A DNA stretch of 64,000 nt from Streptosporangiaceae bacterium (GTDB lineage Bacteria > Actinomycetota > Actinomycetes > Streptosporangiales > Streptosporangiaceae). The notes below the pieces were generated by a model, which saw only the letters and a list, made by a program, of their open reading frames with translations, ran no database searches and was not told the origin of the DNA. The stretch spans positions 25,570 through 89,569 of the forward strand of contig JAOPYK010000012.1 in assembly GCA_025964695.1 (NCBI GenBank), read 5' to 3'. The position numbers and the translations under genes are program-made. Below, in pieces: positions 37,280 through 45,938 of the stretch (position 1 is its first letter; the number at the start of each line of letters is the position of its first letter).

Positions 37280-38386
37280 TTGAATCCTCCTTCAGTACAT
37301 GGCTGGGACTCCTTGCTCCTGCTGGACGGCGAGGCGCCGCGCGCGCCCGCCGGGGAGGGCGCGTCCGCATGGCTGGCAGGCGCCCTCGCGGAGGGGGCGG
37401 CGCCACCGGAGCCGTACGCCGTGCGGGTCTTCGCGCCGGTGCCGCGCACCGGCGGCCAGGAGCGTCCCGTGACGGCCGATCAGACCAACCGGTCGGTGAT
37501 CGTCGGCGAGCGGGTCGTGGTGAAGTGGTTCCTCCGGCCCGCGCTGAACGCCCGGGCGCCCGGGCTGCTCGGTCATCTCGCCGAGGTGGGCTTCCGGCAC
37601 ACGGCCGAGCCGTACGCCGCCGTCCTGTGGCGGGGCCGGCTGGTCGCGCTGGTCACCGCGTACCTGCCCGGGGCCCAGGACGGCTGGGACTGGTGCGTCG
37701 ACGCGGTCATGGCCGGCGGCCCGGGGGCGGGCTTCGCCGCCGCCCTGGGCGAGCTGACGGCGGACCTGCACGCGGCGCTGGCCACCCCGTCGAGCACCGA
37801 ACCGGCGCCGGTCGGCACCGTGAACGGGGCCGGATGGCACCGGCGCGCGGAGCGGGCGGTGGCCGAGGCCGGCGCCCGCACCACGGGCGAGGACGGGCAG
37901 TGGCTGGAGTTCCGGTCCGCGGAGCTGGTGGCGGGGATACGCCCGCTGGCCGGCGGGGGACCGGCCGTGGCCCAGCCCATCCACGGTGATCTGCACGTCG
38001 GGCAGGTGCTGAGATGGCGGGACGGGTACGCGATCATCGACTTCGACGGCAACCCCACCCTCGACGGCGCCCAGGCGGAGCCGCAACCGGCGGCGCGGGA
38101 CGTCGCCCAGCTGCTGACCAGCCTCGAGCACGTCGCCCAGATCGCGATCCGCCGCCGGGGGGCCGACCCCGCGGCGATGGCGGAGTGGGTACGGGGTGCG
38201 CGCCGGGACTTCCTGTCCGCCTACAGGTCCCGGCTGGGCGGGCAGGGCCGGGGCGAGCTGTTCGAGCCCCGCCTGCTGCGGCCCTTCGAGATCGAGCAGG
38301 AGTGCCGCGAGCTGATCTACGCCGCCCGGTTCCTGCCCCGCTGGAGCTATGCCCCGATGGGTGTACTGAGGAGATGGTTCGGGTGA
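37280..38386 (+). CDS. Maltokinase-related kinase, probable glucosamine kinase
   Basis: A 368-residue aminoglycoside-phosphotransferase-fold kinase. The catalytic loop is QPIHGDLHVGQVLR and the metal-binding motif is IIDFDGNPTLDG. An N-terminal cap (1-90) contains ADQTNRSVIVGERVVVKWF. These features fit the actinobacterial glucosamine kinases, which resemble maltokinases but keep the QTNxSV-type N-lobe. The function would be ATP-dependent phosphorylation of glucosamine to glucosamine-6-phosphate. The TTG start at 37280 is weakly supported. The stop overlaps the next small gene. Confidence 0.7.
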   Translation: MNPPSVHGWDSLLLLDGEAPRAPAGEGASAWLAGALAEGAAPPEPYAVRVFAPVPRTGGQERPVTADQTNRSVIVGERVVVKWFLRPALNARAPGLLGHLAEVGFRHTAEPYAAVLWRGRLVALVTAYLPGAQDGWDWCVDAVMAGGPGAGFAAALGELTADLHAALATPSSTEPAPVGTVNGAGWHRRAERAVAEAGARTTGEDGQWLEFRSAELVAGIRPLAGGGPAVAQPIHGDLHVGQVLRWRDGYAIIDFDGNPTLDGAQAEPQPAARDVAQLLTSLEHVAQIAIRRRGADPAAMAEWVRGARRDFLSAYRSRLGGQGRGELFEPRLLRPFEIEQECRELIYAARFLPRWSYAPMGVLRRWFG

Positions 38387-38607
38387 ACCTGGAGCTGTTC
38401 CTGGCCGACCTGGAGGCCAAGCCCGCCGCGCTGCGCGAGCTGGCGCGGGCACTGGACGATGACGATCCGTACGGTGGGCTGCCCGGCGGTGACGTGCCCG
38501 GCGCGGCCGGTTCCATCCGCTACCGGGGCGACGACGATCCGGATGTGGCGCGGCTCACCGAGACCCTGGTCGCCGAGGTGGTCGCCGCCACCTGGTGGGC
38601 GCGCTGA
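38383..38607 (+). CDS. Small acidic protein coupled to the kinase gene
   Basis: A 74-residue protein whose GTG overlaps the kinase stop (GTGA), with GAGGAG nine bases upstream; ATG 38374 is an alternative. It starts NLELFLADLEAKPAALRELA and contains an Asp-rich DDDDPYGG turn and a second acidic stretch. I recognise no family. The helical N-terminus and tight coupling suggest a partner or regulator of the kinase. Confidence 0.6.
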   Translation: MNLELFLADLEAKPAALRELARALDDDDPYGGLPGGDVPGAAGSIRYRGDDDPDVARLTETLVAEVVAATWWAR

Positions 38608-38611
38608 CCCG

Positions 38612-39214
38612 TCAGCGCAGCGGGTTGCCGGTGGCCTGGCGGGCGTAGCCGAGGATCAGCTCGGCGGCCTCGGCCGGACCGATCAGCGGATGCCTGGCGA
38701 CGATGCGGTAGCCGTAGGCGTCCTCCAGCGCCACGAGATTGCGGGCGATGGTCAGGGAGTCGCCGGACAGCGTGAAGGCCCCGTGCGCCGCGCCCGTTTC
38801 CAGGATCAGCTGGTACATCGAGACCTGCCGGTCGTAGAGCGTGGTGAGCAGGGTGGCGTAGACCCGGTTGCGCCCGGCGGCGCCGCCGAGTTCGTTGAGC
38901 AGCCGTACGTCGGCGTCGTCGGGACCGTCGGGCACCCCGGAGCGGACCGTGGCCACCAGCTTCTCCACCGGATCCGACAGGTGCGCGATCTTCTTCAGCC
39001 GCAGCTCGTAGAACCGCTCCATCCCCGCGTGATGCGCCTCCAGGAGCAGGTCGCTGAGCTCGGGGTAGTGGTAGAGCACCGCGCCCGAGGTCAGGCCGGC
39101 CTGCTGGGCGACCTGGTGCAGGTGCACCCCGTCGGTGCCGTGCTGGATCATCGCCCGGCGGGCGGCCTCGATGAGATCACGACGCCGTTCGGCCCGGCTC
39201 TTGCGCGTGGCCAT
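38612..39214 (-). CDS. TetR-family transcriptional regulator
   Basis: A 200-residue repressor. The N-terminal helix-turn-helix is DGVHLHQVAQQAGLTSGAVLYHYPELSDLL. The ligand domain ends with SLTIARNLVALEDAYGYRIVARHPLI, which resembles BetI/PsrA-like TetR proteins. ATG 39214 is preferred to GTG 39220 because AGG lies five bases upstream. It diverges from the glycosyltransferase gene and likely controls it and the aldehyde dehydrogenase gene. Confidence 0.9.
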   Translation of the reverse strand: MATRKSRAERRRDLIEAARRAMIQHGTDGVHLHQVAQQAGLTSGAVLYHYPELSDLLLEAHHAGMERFYELRLKKIAHLSDPVEKLVATVRSGVPDGPDDADVRLLNELGGAAGRNRVYATLLTTLYDRQVSMYQLILETGAAHGAFTLSGDSLTIARNLVALEDAYGYRIVARHPLIGPAEAAELILGYARQATGNPLR

Positions 39215-39335
39215 GGTCACCTGCCTTCAACAGCTGCCCCGGCTGAACACAGCCCGCTTTGTCTGGCTATTGACGCTTATGGGGTGAGCGTAATTGAATC
39301 ACTCTTCAACTAACAAGCACACCTTCGGAGTCGTG

Positions 39336-40619
39336 ATGGCCGACCAGCCCCTGACGATCCTTTTCATGCCGGAGAGCGCGTACGGGCCGACCAACAACTG
39401 TGTCGGCATCGGCGACGTGCTCCGCCGCCGTGGCCACCGGGTCGTGTTCGCCGCCGAGGCCTCCTGGCAGGGCAAGCTGGCGCCGCTCGGTTTCGAGGAG
39501 GATCTGGTCGATCTGGCCGAGCCCGCCGGTGAGGGCGTGGAGCAGGACGCCGGCCAGTTCTGGAAGGACTTCATCCGCGACACCGCGCCGGAGTTCCGTA
39601 AGCCGACCATCCAGCAGCTGGACAGCTGGATCAAGCCGGTCTGGGAGGAGCTGATCACCGGTGCCCGCTACTGCGAGCCCCGGCTCCGCGAGATCATCGC
39701 CCGGGTGGAGCCCGACGTCATCGTCGAGGACAACGTGGTCTGCTTCCCGGCCCTGATGACCGCGGGAGTGCCTTTCGTGCGGATCGTGTCGTGCAACCCT
39801 CTGGAGATGAAGGGACCCGGGGTGCCGCCGGCGTTCTCCGGTTACCCCATCGACGACCGGACCGGCTGGCCGGAGTTCCTCGCGGAGTACGACCGTACCC
39901 ACCGGGCGCTGTGGGCGGACTTCAACGCGTGGGTGGTCGAGCAGGGGGCACCACCGCTACCGGACCTGGAGTTCATCCACGAGGGCGCCGCCAACCTCTA
40001 CGTCTATCCCGAGATCGCCGACTACACCGGCGCCCGGCCGCTCGGCGAGAGCTGGCACCGGCTGGACTCCTCCGTCCGCGAGAGCGACGACTCCTTCGAG
40101 CTCCCGGACGAGCTGGCGGGCAACGGGCCGCTCATCTACTTCTCGCTCGGCTCGCTGGGCTCGGCCGACGTCGAGCTGATGCGCCGGGTGATCGCCGGCC
40201 TGGCGCGAACGCCGTACCGCTACGTCGTCTCCAAGGGCCCGCTGCACGCCGAGATCGAGCTGGCGGACAACATGTGGGGCGCCGAGTTCGTGCCGCAGAC
40301 GAAGGTCATCCCGATGGCCGACCTCGTCATCACGCACGGGGGCAACAACACCACCACCGAGGCTCTGCACTTCGGCAAGCCCATGATCTGCCTGCCGCTC
40401 TTCTGGGACCAGTACGACAACGCCCAGCGCGTCCACGAGCTCGGCTACGGCGTACGGCTCGACACGTACACCTTCACCGACGCGGAGCTGCACGGCGCCC
40501 TGGACAAGCTGCTGAGCGACTCCGGGCCGCGCGAGAGGCTGGCGGCCGCGGGCGTGGAGATCCGGCGGCGCGACGGCCTGCGGCGGGCCGCGGACCTCAT
40601 CGAGCGGGCCGCACGATGA
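39336..40619 (+). CDS. MGT-type UDP-dependent glycosyltransferase
   Basis: A 427-residue GT1-family enzyme of the macrolide glycosyltransferase type. The acceptor domain begins TILFMPESAYGPTNNCVGIGDVLRRRGHRVVFAA, and the donor domain has FVPQTKVIPMADLVITHGGNNTTTEAL. It probably adds a sugar from UDP-sugar to a small hydroxylated molecule. GGAG lies six bases before ATG 39336. The stop overlaps the aldehyde dehydrogenase start. A glycosyltransferase inside a catabolic locus is unusual and may protect the cell from the substrate or an intermediate. Confidence 0.9.
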   Translation: MADQPLTILFMPESAYGPTNNCVGIGDVLRRRGHRVVFAAEASWQGKLAPLGFEEDLVDLAEPAGEGVEQDAGQFWKDFIRDTAPEFRKPTIQQLDSWIKPVWEELITGARYCEPRLREIIARVEPDVIVEDNVVCFPALMTAGVPFVRIVSCNPLEMKGPGVPPAFSGYPIDDRTGWPEFLAEYDRTHRALWADFNAWVVEQGAPPLPDLEFIHEGAANLYVYPEIADYTGARPLGESWHRLDSSVRESDDSFELPDELAGNGPLIYFSLGSLGSADVELMRRVIAGLARTPYRYVVSKGPLHAEIELADNMWGAEFVPQTKVIPMADLVITHGGNNTTTEALHFGKPMICLPLFWDQYDNAQRVHELGYGVRLDTYTFTDAELHGALDKLLSDSGPRERLAAAGVEIRRRDGLRRAADLIERAAR

Positions 40620-42028
40620 GCTCGCGCGTGCTGATCGACCCGGCGACCGGCCAAGCCGTCGCCGAGGTCCCCGACAGCTCCCCGCGGGAGGTCCCGGCGG
40701 TCGTCGCGCGGGCCCGGGCGGCCTACGAGATCTGGCGCGAGACGACCGCGGGGGAACGGGCCCGGGTGCTGCTGCGGCTGGCCGACCTGGTCGAGGCCGA
40801 CGCGGACGAGCTGACCCGGCTGGAGGTCGAGGAGACCGGCAAGCCGGCACCGGTGTTCCGGGACGGCGAACTGCCGTTCGCCGTCGACAACCTGCGCTAC
40901 TTCGCCGGTGCCGCCCGGTCCCTGGAGGGCAGCGGCGCGGGCGTGCTCAGCGCCGGCTACACCTCGATGCTGCTGCGCCGCCCGATCGGTGTGATCGGCT
41001 CCATCGCGCCGTGGAACTTCCCGCTGGTCATGGCGGTCTGGAAGATCGGCCCGGCGGTCGCCGCCGGGAACGCCGTCGTGATCAAGCCCGCCCCGCAGAC
41101 CCCGCGGACCACGCTGCGGCTCGCCGAGCTGTTCGAGAAGGCGGGCGCGCCGCACGGGCTGGTGCAGGTCCTCACCGGGGCCGCCGAGATCGGCTCCGCC
41201 CTGGTCACCGACCCGGGTGTCGACATGGTCAGCGTCACCGGGTCCACCGAGACCGGCCGCGCCGTCATGCGCGGGGCCGTCGACACCGTCAAGCGGCTCC
41301 ACCTGGAGCTCGGCGGCAAGGCGCCCGCGCTGGTCTTCGCCGACGCGGACCTGGAGTCCATGGCGGCCGGGGTGGCGATGGGCACCACCTACAACACCGG
41401 GCAGGACTGCACGGCCGCCACCCGGGTGTACGTGGACCGTTCGCGCTACGACGAGGCCGTGGACGCGCTGCGTGCGGTGCTGGGGGCAGTGACACTGGGC
41501 GACCCGTGGGCGGAGGGCACCGACATCGGCCCGCTCATCTCGGCGGCGCACCGGGACCGCGTGCACGGCTTCGTGACCCGGGCGGTCGCGGACGGAGCCG
41601 AGGTGCTCTTCGGCGGCGTTCCGCTGGACCGGCCCGGGTTCTACTATCCGCCGACCCTGATCACCGGCGCCGCCCAGGACAGCGAGATCGTGCGGGGCGA
41701 GGTCTTCGGGCCGGTGCTGGTCGTGCTGCCCTTCGACGGAGAGGACGAGGCGGTGCGGCTCGCCAACGACACCCCGTACGGCCTCGCCTCGTCGGTGTGG
41801 TCGTCCGACGTGTCCCGGGCGCTGCGGGTCTCGCACCGGCTGGACGTGGGCGTGACCTGGATCAACGACCATCTGCCGATCGCCTCCGAGGCTCCGCACG
41901 GCGGCGTCAAGGGCAGCGGCTTCGGCAAGGACCTGAGCCAGGAGGCGGTGCAGGAGTACTCCGTCACCCGGCACCTCATGATCAAGCACGCCGCGCCGCA
42001 GCCGCGTGACTCCTTCCGCCCCGCCTGA
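40616..42028 (+). CDS. Aldehyde dehydrogenase, gamma-aminobutyraldehyde (PatD) type
   Basis: A 470-residue NAD-dependent aldehyde dehydrogenase. APWNFPLVMAVWKIGPAVAAGN, VTGSTETGRAVM, the general base in LELGGKAP, the nucleophile in NTGQDCTAATRVYV and EVFGPVLVVLPF are all visible. The QDCTAA context matches PatD (YdcW) of E. coli, which oxidises gamma-aminobutyraldehyde from putrescine. The polyamine-type ABC importer nearby supports an amino- or ammonio-aldehyde substrate. It overlaps the glycosyltransferase gene by four bases. Confidence 0.92.
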   Translation: MSSRVLIDPATGQAVAEVPDSSPREVPAVVARARAAYEIWRETTAGERARVLLRLADLVEADADELTRLEVEETGKPAPVFRDGELPFAVDNLRYFAGAARSLEGSGAGVLSAGYTSMLLRRPIGVIGSIAPWNFPLVMAVWKIGPAVAAGNAVVIKPAPQTPRTTLRLAELFEKAGAPHGLVQVLTGAAEIGSALVTDPGVDMVSVTGSTETGRAVMRGAVDTVKRLHLELGGKAPALVFADADLESMAAGVAMGTTYNTGQDCTAATRVYVDRSRYDEAVDALRAVLGAVTLGDPWAEGTDIGPLISAAHRDRVHGFVTRAVADGAEVLFGGVPLDRPGFYYPPTLITGAAQDSEIVRGEVFGPVLVVLPFDGEDEAVRLANDTPYGLASSVWSSDVSRALRVSHRLDVGVTWINDHLPIASEAPHGGVKGSGFGKDLSQEAVQEYSVTRHLMIKHAAPQPRDSFRPA

Positions 42029-42051
42029 GACCGGCCGCCGAGACAGCACTC

Positions 42052-42093
42052 GATGTTGAGCCGTCCCCTTGGGAGGGGGGACGGCTCAACATC
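42052..42093. terminator. Perfect 17-bp terminator hairpin after the aldehyde dehydrogenase
   Basis: GATGTTGAGCCGTCCCC (42052-42068) is fully complementary to 42077-42093 with an eight-base loop. It lies between convergent transcripts and can stop both. Confidence 0.9.
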
Positions 42094-42150
42094 ATGTGCG
42101 CACCCGTGACCCGCGAGGGCACCCGTGACCGGCCGTTGCGGGGGCGAAGT

Positions 42151-42909
42151 TCAGGTCGTGTAGCCGGGGGCGACGCGGTCGAGCAGCCGCAGCAGCGCGG
42201 CCCAGGTCATGTCGTAGGCGTCGTCGTCCTGGAGGTCGGCCTGGGCCTCTCCGGCCAGCTGGCGGGCCGTGTACTCGCACACCTCGCGCGGCGGCACGAC
42301 CAGCGGCCCGCCGGCCTGGGCGGCCGTCTGGATCTCACAGGCCTTCTCGAGGTAGTACATGCGCAGGAAGGCCTGCGCCACGGTGCCGCCCACGGTGAGC
42401 AGCCCATGGTTGCGCAGGATCAGCACCGGATGGTCGCCGAGGTCCTTGACGAGCCGTTCCCGCTCGGCGAGGTTGAGCGCGACGCCCTCGTAGTCGTGGT
42501 AGCCGACCCGCCCGTAGAACTCCAGGGCCATCTGGTTCAGCGGCAACAGCCCGCCGGCCTGGGCGGCGACCGCGCATCCGGCCCTGGTGTGCGTGTGCAG
42601 CACGCACCACGCGTCCGGGCGGGCGGCATGGATCGCGCTGTGGATGACGAAGCCCGCCGGATTGACACGGTAGGGACCGTTGCCCACGAGTTCTCCGTCC
42701 AAGCCGACCTTGACCAGCGAGGAGGCGGTGATCTCCTCGTAGAGCAGTCCATAGGGGTTGATCAGGAAATGGTGGTCGGGTCCAGGCAGCCGTACCGAGA
42801 TGTGGTTGAAGATGAGGTCGGTCATCCGGAAGTGCGCGACCAGCCGGTAGGCCGCGGCCAGCTCACGGCGCAGCCGGAGTTCCTGGGCGGCGAGACCGAG
42901 ATCAGTCAC
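42151..42909 (-). CDS. Class II aldolase/adducin family protein
   Basis: A 252-residue metal-dependent aldolase-fold protein. It has the zinc ligands HTHTRAG (two His) and a third in ILRNHGLLTVG, with FNHISVRLPG and MNQMALEF-type segments. Members cleave aldols of sugar phosphates or decarboxylate beta-hydroxy or keto acids. The GTG start overlaps the 3' end of the Rieske gene by eight bases. It is last in the eight-gene minus-strand operon 42151-49792. Substrate is unknown. Confidence 0.9.
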   Translation of the reverse strand: MTDLGLAAQELRLRRELAAAYRLVAHFRMTDLIFNHISVRLPGPDHHFLINPYGLLYEEITASSLVKVGLDGELVGNGPYRVNPAGFVIHSAIHAARPDAWCVLHTHTRAGCAVAAQAGGLLPLNQMALEFYGRVGYHDYEGVALNLAERERLVKDLGDHPVLILRNHGLLTVGGTVAQAFLRMYYLEKACEIQTAAQAGGPLVVPPREVCEYTARQLAGEAQADLQDDDAYDMTWAALLRLLDRVAPGYTT

Positions 42910-44065
42910 GGGAATCTCTCAGGGCATCGGCCACCAGGTGCTGGAACCGGGCGGTGATCTGGTCCCAGTGGGGAACGAGGTGGGTGCGGTCCGCGGCGGG
43001 GGACCGGCGTCCGCGCTGCAGTGCCTCCAGGATGGGCACGTCCTGGTCGTTGACCGTGAACAGCACCTCGCACAGGGCCCCGCGGGTCTCGGCGTAGGCG
43101 TCTGCGGCGGCCGACGCGTCGACGAACACCGCCATGTGCTCGACGGTGCGATCGGGTGCCACCGGTTCGAACCCGATGACCTGGAACCAGTCGGCCTGCA
43201 GGAACACCAGCGCGTTCGGGAACACGCAGAAGATGTCCTGCCGGGTCCGCAGCGAGTCCGGAACGTCGCCGAAGGGCGGGAGCGAGGCGGCGGTCTTGTC
43301 GGCCTTGCCCGTGGCGCCGCGGGGGTAGCAGCCGCCGATGATGTCGCCCGACAGCGGCACATCGTCGACGTCCAGGGCCGCGGCGGCCGGTCCCACCTGC
43401 GGATGGACCATTGGCAGGTGGTAGAAGTCGAGGAAGTTCTCCACCACGAGCTTCCAGTTGGCGTTGATCTCGTAGCGGCGGCTCTCGGCCAGGTGCAGCC
43501 GGGTGAGGTCGAACCCGGCCCACCGCCGCCTCAACGGAGACAGCAGCTCGTCGGCCGGGGCGGGCGCCGGTCCGAGGTGGACCAGGATCATGCCGGCCCA
43601 CACGGTGTGCGGTACGGGCAGCAACCCGAGCCGCGAACGGGTCTCCTCGTCCGGGGCGGAGGCCTTCGAACGGTCGAAGTACGGGGTCCCGCACAGCGAT
43701 CCGTCGAGTTCGTAGGTCCAGTAGTGGTACGGGCAGCGCAGCCGGCCCCGAGTGCTCGGCTCCTCCGAGAGCACGATCCCCCGGTGCCGGCAGCTGTTGT
43801 GGAAAACCCGGAGGACTCCGGCCCGGTCCCGGGTCAGCAGCAGCGGTCTGCCCGCCACGGTGATCGGCCGGGAGGCGCCGGGCTCGGCCACCCAGTGCTC
43901 GAACCCGGCCCACACCCAGCGTGACCCGAAGATCTCCCGCATCTCGGCGTCGTAGACCTTCTGGTCCAGGTAGGCGCCGGCGGGAAGGATGCTGCGGCCG
44001 ACCGGACGGCCGGTGAGCGGCCCGGAGGTGTCGGCGCGGGACACGGTCATGGGGTGGGACGTCAA
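42902..44065 (-). CDS. Rieske non-haem iron oxygenase, alpha subunit
   Basis: A 387-residue ring-hydroxylating-type oxygenase. The Rieske [2Fe-2S] ligands are C92 and H94 (SCRHRG) and C111 and H114 (CPYHYWTY). The mononuclear iron site is H216, H221 (NFLDFYHLPMVHP) and D342 (NDQDVPILEALQ). D213 is the usual electron-bridging carboxylate; carnitine monooxygenases have Glu there. TTG 44065 is chosen because AGGAGG is four bases upstream; ATG 44050 is too distant. There is no beta subunit, ferredoxin or reductase gene adjacent. The substrate may be a quaternary amine or an aromatic. Confidence 0.92.
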   Translation of the reverse strand: MTSHPMTVSRADTSGPLTGRPVGRSILPAGAYLDQKVYDAEMREIFGSRWVWAGFEHWVAEPGASRPITVAGRPLLLTRDRAGVLRVFHNSCRHRGIVLSEEPSTRGRLRCPYHYWTYELDGSLCGTPYFDRSKASAPDEETRSRLGLLPVPHTVWAGMILVHLGPAPAPADELLSPLRRRWAGFDLTRLHLAESRRYEINANWKLVVENFLDFYHLPMVHPQVGPAAAALDVDDVPLSGDIIGGCYPRGATGKADKTAASLPPFGDVPDSLRTRQDIFCVFPNALVFLQADWFQVIGFEPVAPDRTVEHMAVFVDASAAADAYAETRGALCEVLFTVNDQDVPILEALQRGRRSPAADRTHLVPHWDQITARFQHLVADALRDSRD

Positions 44066-44142
44066 GGTTCCTCCTGTACGGACGGGCGGTGACGGTACGG
44101 ACGGGGTATGGGGCGCGGCGGATCCCGCGCGGTCCGGGTGGC

Positions 44143-44982
44143 TCACTGGCCGGAGGCCGCGAACAGCTCCTCGGCCCACGCCTTGAGCAGGAGCGCCTCG
44201 GCCCAGCGGTCGGACAGCTCCGCACCGTCCGCCCCGGTGATGGCGTAGGGCACATTGCCGAGCTCGCAACAGAAGACGCAGTCGGCACCGGCCTCGGCGC
44301 GGGCCCGCCAGGACCGGAAACCCCGCTCCCACCAGCCGCGGAACCGGTCCGTCGTGGCGCGGTGCTGGGGGAACCCGGGGGACACCTGGATCTGGCAGCG
44401 GGTGGCGATCCGGCCCTGGAAGGACGCGCCCCGATCGAGGACCTGGCCGATCAGCGCGTCGACGCGGGCGTCCGGGGTGTCGGGCAGCTCGTTGCCGCAC
44501 ACGTAGTGCGAAAGGTCCACGGCCAGTTCCAGCTCGGGCACCGCCTCGAGCAGCCGCGCTGTGAAGCCGAGGTCGTTGGTCAGTGTGTAGCGGTGGGTCT
44601 CGAGCTGGAGGGCGATCCCCGCCGCGGCGGCCTCAGCCAGCCAGGAGCGTACGAGCCAGGCCGCCTCGGGGATCTCCGAGGGGAACACCTGGCCGCACAC
44701 CACGAGCAGCTCGGCGCCGACGTCGGCCGCGTAGCCGAGGGCGGCCGGGAGCGGGTTGTTGTCGTTGACGAAGGCGAACACGTGGCTGCGCAGTCCGGCC
44801 GCTCGCAGCAGCGGCGTGACGCGCTCAGCGGCAGGAGCCTCCGGCGCGCCCAGGTCGATCGCGGCACCGGCGAAGCCCTCGGCCGCGATTCGCTCGATCC
44901 GCTCTTCCAGGGGCCAGCGGGGGGCGCCGCGCCACGGCAGTCCCTCCATCGCCCACAGCGACTGGAATACCGAGAGGCTCAT
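44143..44982 (-). CDS. Sugar phosphate isomerase/epimerase-type TIM barrel protein
   Basis: A 279-residue xylose-isomerase-like TIM barrel. The strand ends carry candidate metal ligands: Glu in LQLETHRYT, Asp-His in LAVDLSHYVCG, His in GFPQHRATTDR and Glu in CCELGNVPYA. The family includes isomerases, epimerases and dehydratases acting on polyols or keto acids. It overlaps the dehydrogenase gene upstream by four bases. The actual reaction cannot be read from sequence. Confidence 0.85.
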   Translation of the reverse strand: MSLSVFQSLWAMEGLPWRGAPRWPLEERIERIAAEGFAGAAIDLGAPEAPAAERVTPLLRAAGLRSHVFAFVNDNNPLPAALGYAADVGAELLVVCGQVFPSEIPEAAWLVRSWLAEAAAAGIALQLETHRYTLTNDLGFTARLLEAVPELELAVDLSHYVCGNELPDTPDARVDALIGQVLDRGASFQGRIATRCQIQVSPGFPQHRATTDRFRGWWERGFRSWRARAEAGADCVFCCELGNVPYAITGADGAELSDRWAEALLLKAWAEELFAASGQ

Positions 44983-45938
44983 GCTTCCCCTGTCATCGGA
45001 CGGGCCACCGCGCCCGCGGGCGCCAGGCCCGCCAGGACGTCGGCGACGTAGCCACCGGACTGCCGGTAGGGCCTGGTCAGCGCCGCGGGGGAGTACCACG
45101 CGGCGTGCGGGTTGAGGACGAGACCCGGGCACTCCAGCAGCGGGTCGCCGACGGGCGGCGGCTCCACCGGCAGCACGTCGAGGGCGGCCCCGGACAGGTG
45201 GCCGGAGCGCAGCGCGGCCACGAGCGCCGTGTGGTCCACCAGCGCCCCGCGGGCCACGTTCACCAGGAACGCGCCCGGCCGCATGGCGGCGAAGGCCGCA
45301 CCGTCGAAGAGACCGTGCGTGCGCGGGGTCAGCGGCAGATGCAGGCTGACCACGTCGGAGGCACCGAGCAGCTCCGTGAGGTCGCGGCATCGGGTGACGC
45401 CGGACCGGCGGAACGCCTCGTCGTCGCGGGACGGGGCGTACGCCGACACCCGCATGCCCAGCGCGACGGCCCGTGCCGCCACCGCCTGACCGATGCGACC
45501 GTATCCCGCCAGGCCGTACGCGGTGCCGGCGATCCGGCGCGGCGCGGCCTCCGTGACGTCCCAGCGCCCGGCCCGTACCGAGCGGTCGAGCATGGTCACC
45601 CCGCGGAGCAGCCCCAGGACCAGGGCGATCGTGTGGTCGGCGACCTCCTCGGTGCAGTAGCCGGCGTTGGCGGTCACCCACGCTCCCTGCCGGGTCACCG
45701 CGCCGAGGGGGACGTGGTCGAAGCCGGCCGAGGTGACCGCGACGACGCGCAGGTCGGGAAGGGCCCGCACCTGCGCCGCGCTGAGCTCGGTCTCGGGCCC
45801 CAGCAGCAATGCGACGACGCCCGGGCCGGCCGGCACTTCGTCCGCCGCGACGACCTCCGCCGGGGTGCCGCGCAGACCTGCGACGACGTCCTCGACGGTG
45901 CCGAACGAGTCGAGCAGGAAGACCCGTGGCAGGCTCAC
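44979..45938 (-). CDS. D-isomer-specific 2-hydroxyacid dehydrogenase
   Basis: A 319-residue NAD(P)-dependent enzyme of the phosphoglycerate/glyoxylate reductase family. The nucleotide motif is GLAGYGRIGQAVA. The catalytic Arg is in NVARGALVDHTA, and the acid/base His is in LNPHAAWYSPAAL. It would interconvert a 2-keto acid and a D-2-hydroxy acid in the pathway. The start overlaps the ATPase stop, and the stop overlaps the TIM-barrel start, each by four bases. Confidence 0.92.
   Translation of the reverse strand: MSLPRVFLLDSFGTVEDVVAGLRGTPAEVVAADEVPAGPGVVALLLGPETELSAAQVRALPDLRVVAVTSAGFDHVPLGAVTRQGAWVTANAGYCTEEVADHTIALVLGLLRGVTMLDRSVRAGRWDVTEAAPRRIAGTAYGLAGYGRIGQAVAARAVALGMRVSAYAPSRDDEAFRRSGVTRCRDLTELLGASDVVSLHLPLTPRTHGLFDGAAFAAMRPGAFLVNVARGALVDHTALVAALRSGHLSGAALDVLPVEPPPVGDPLLECPGLVLNPHAAWYSPAALTRPYRQSGGYVADVLAGLAPAGAVARPMTGEA

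Noticed and set aside
36970..37449. N-terminal extension of the solo ATPase
   Set aside because: The frame stays open only across tandem repeats and reads as low-complexity Arg/Gly; ABC homology begins right after GTG 36969.
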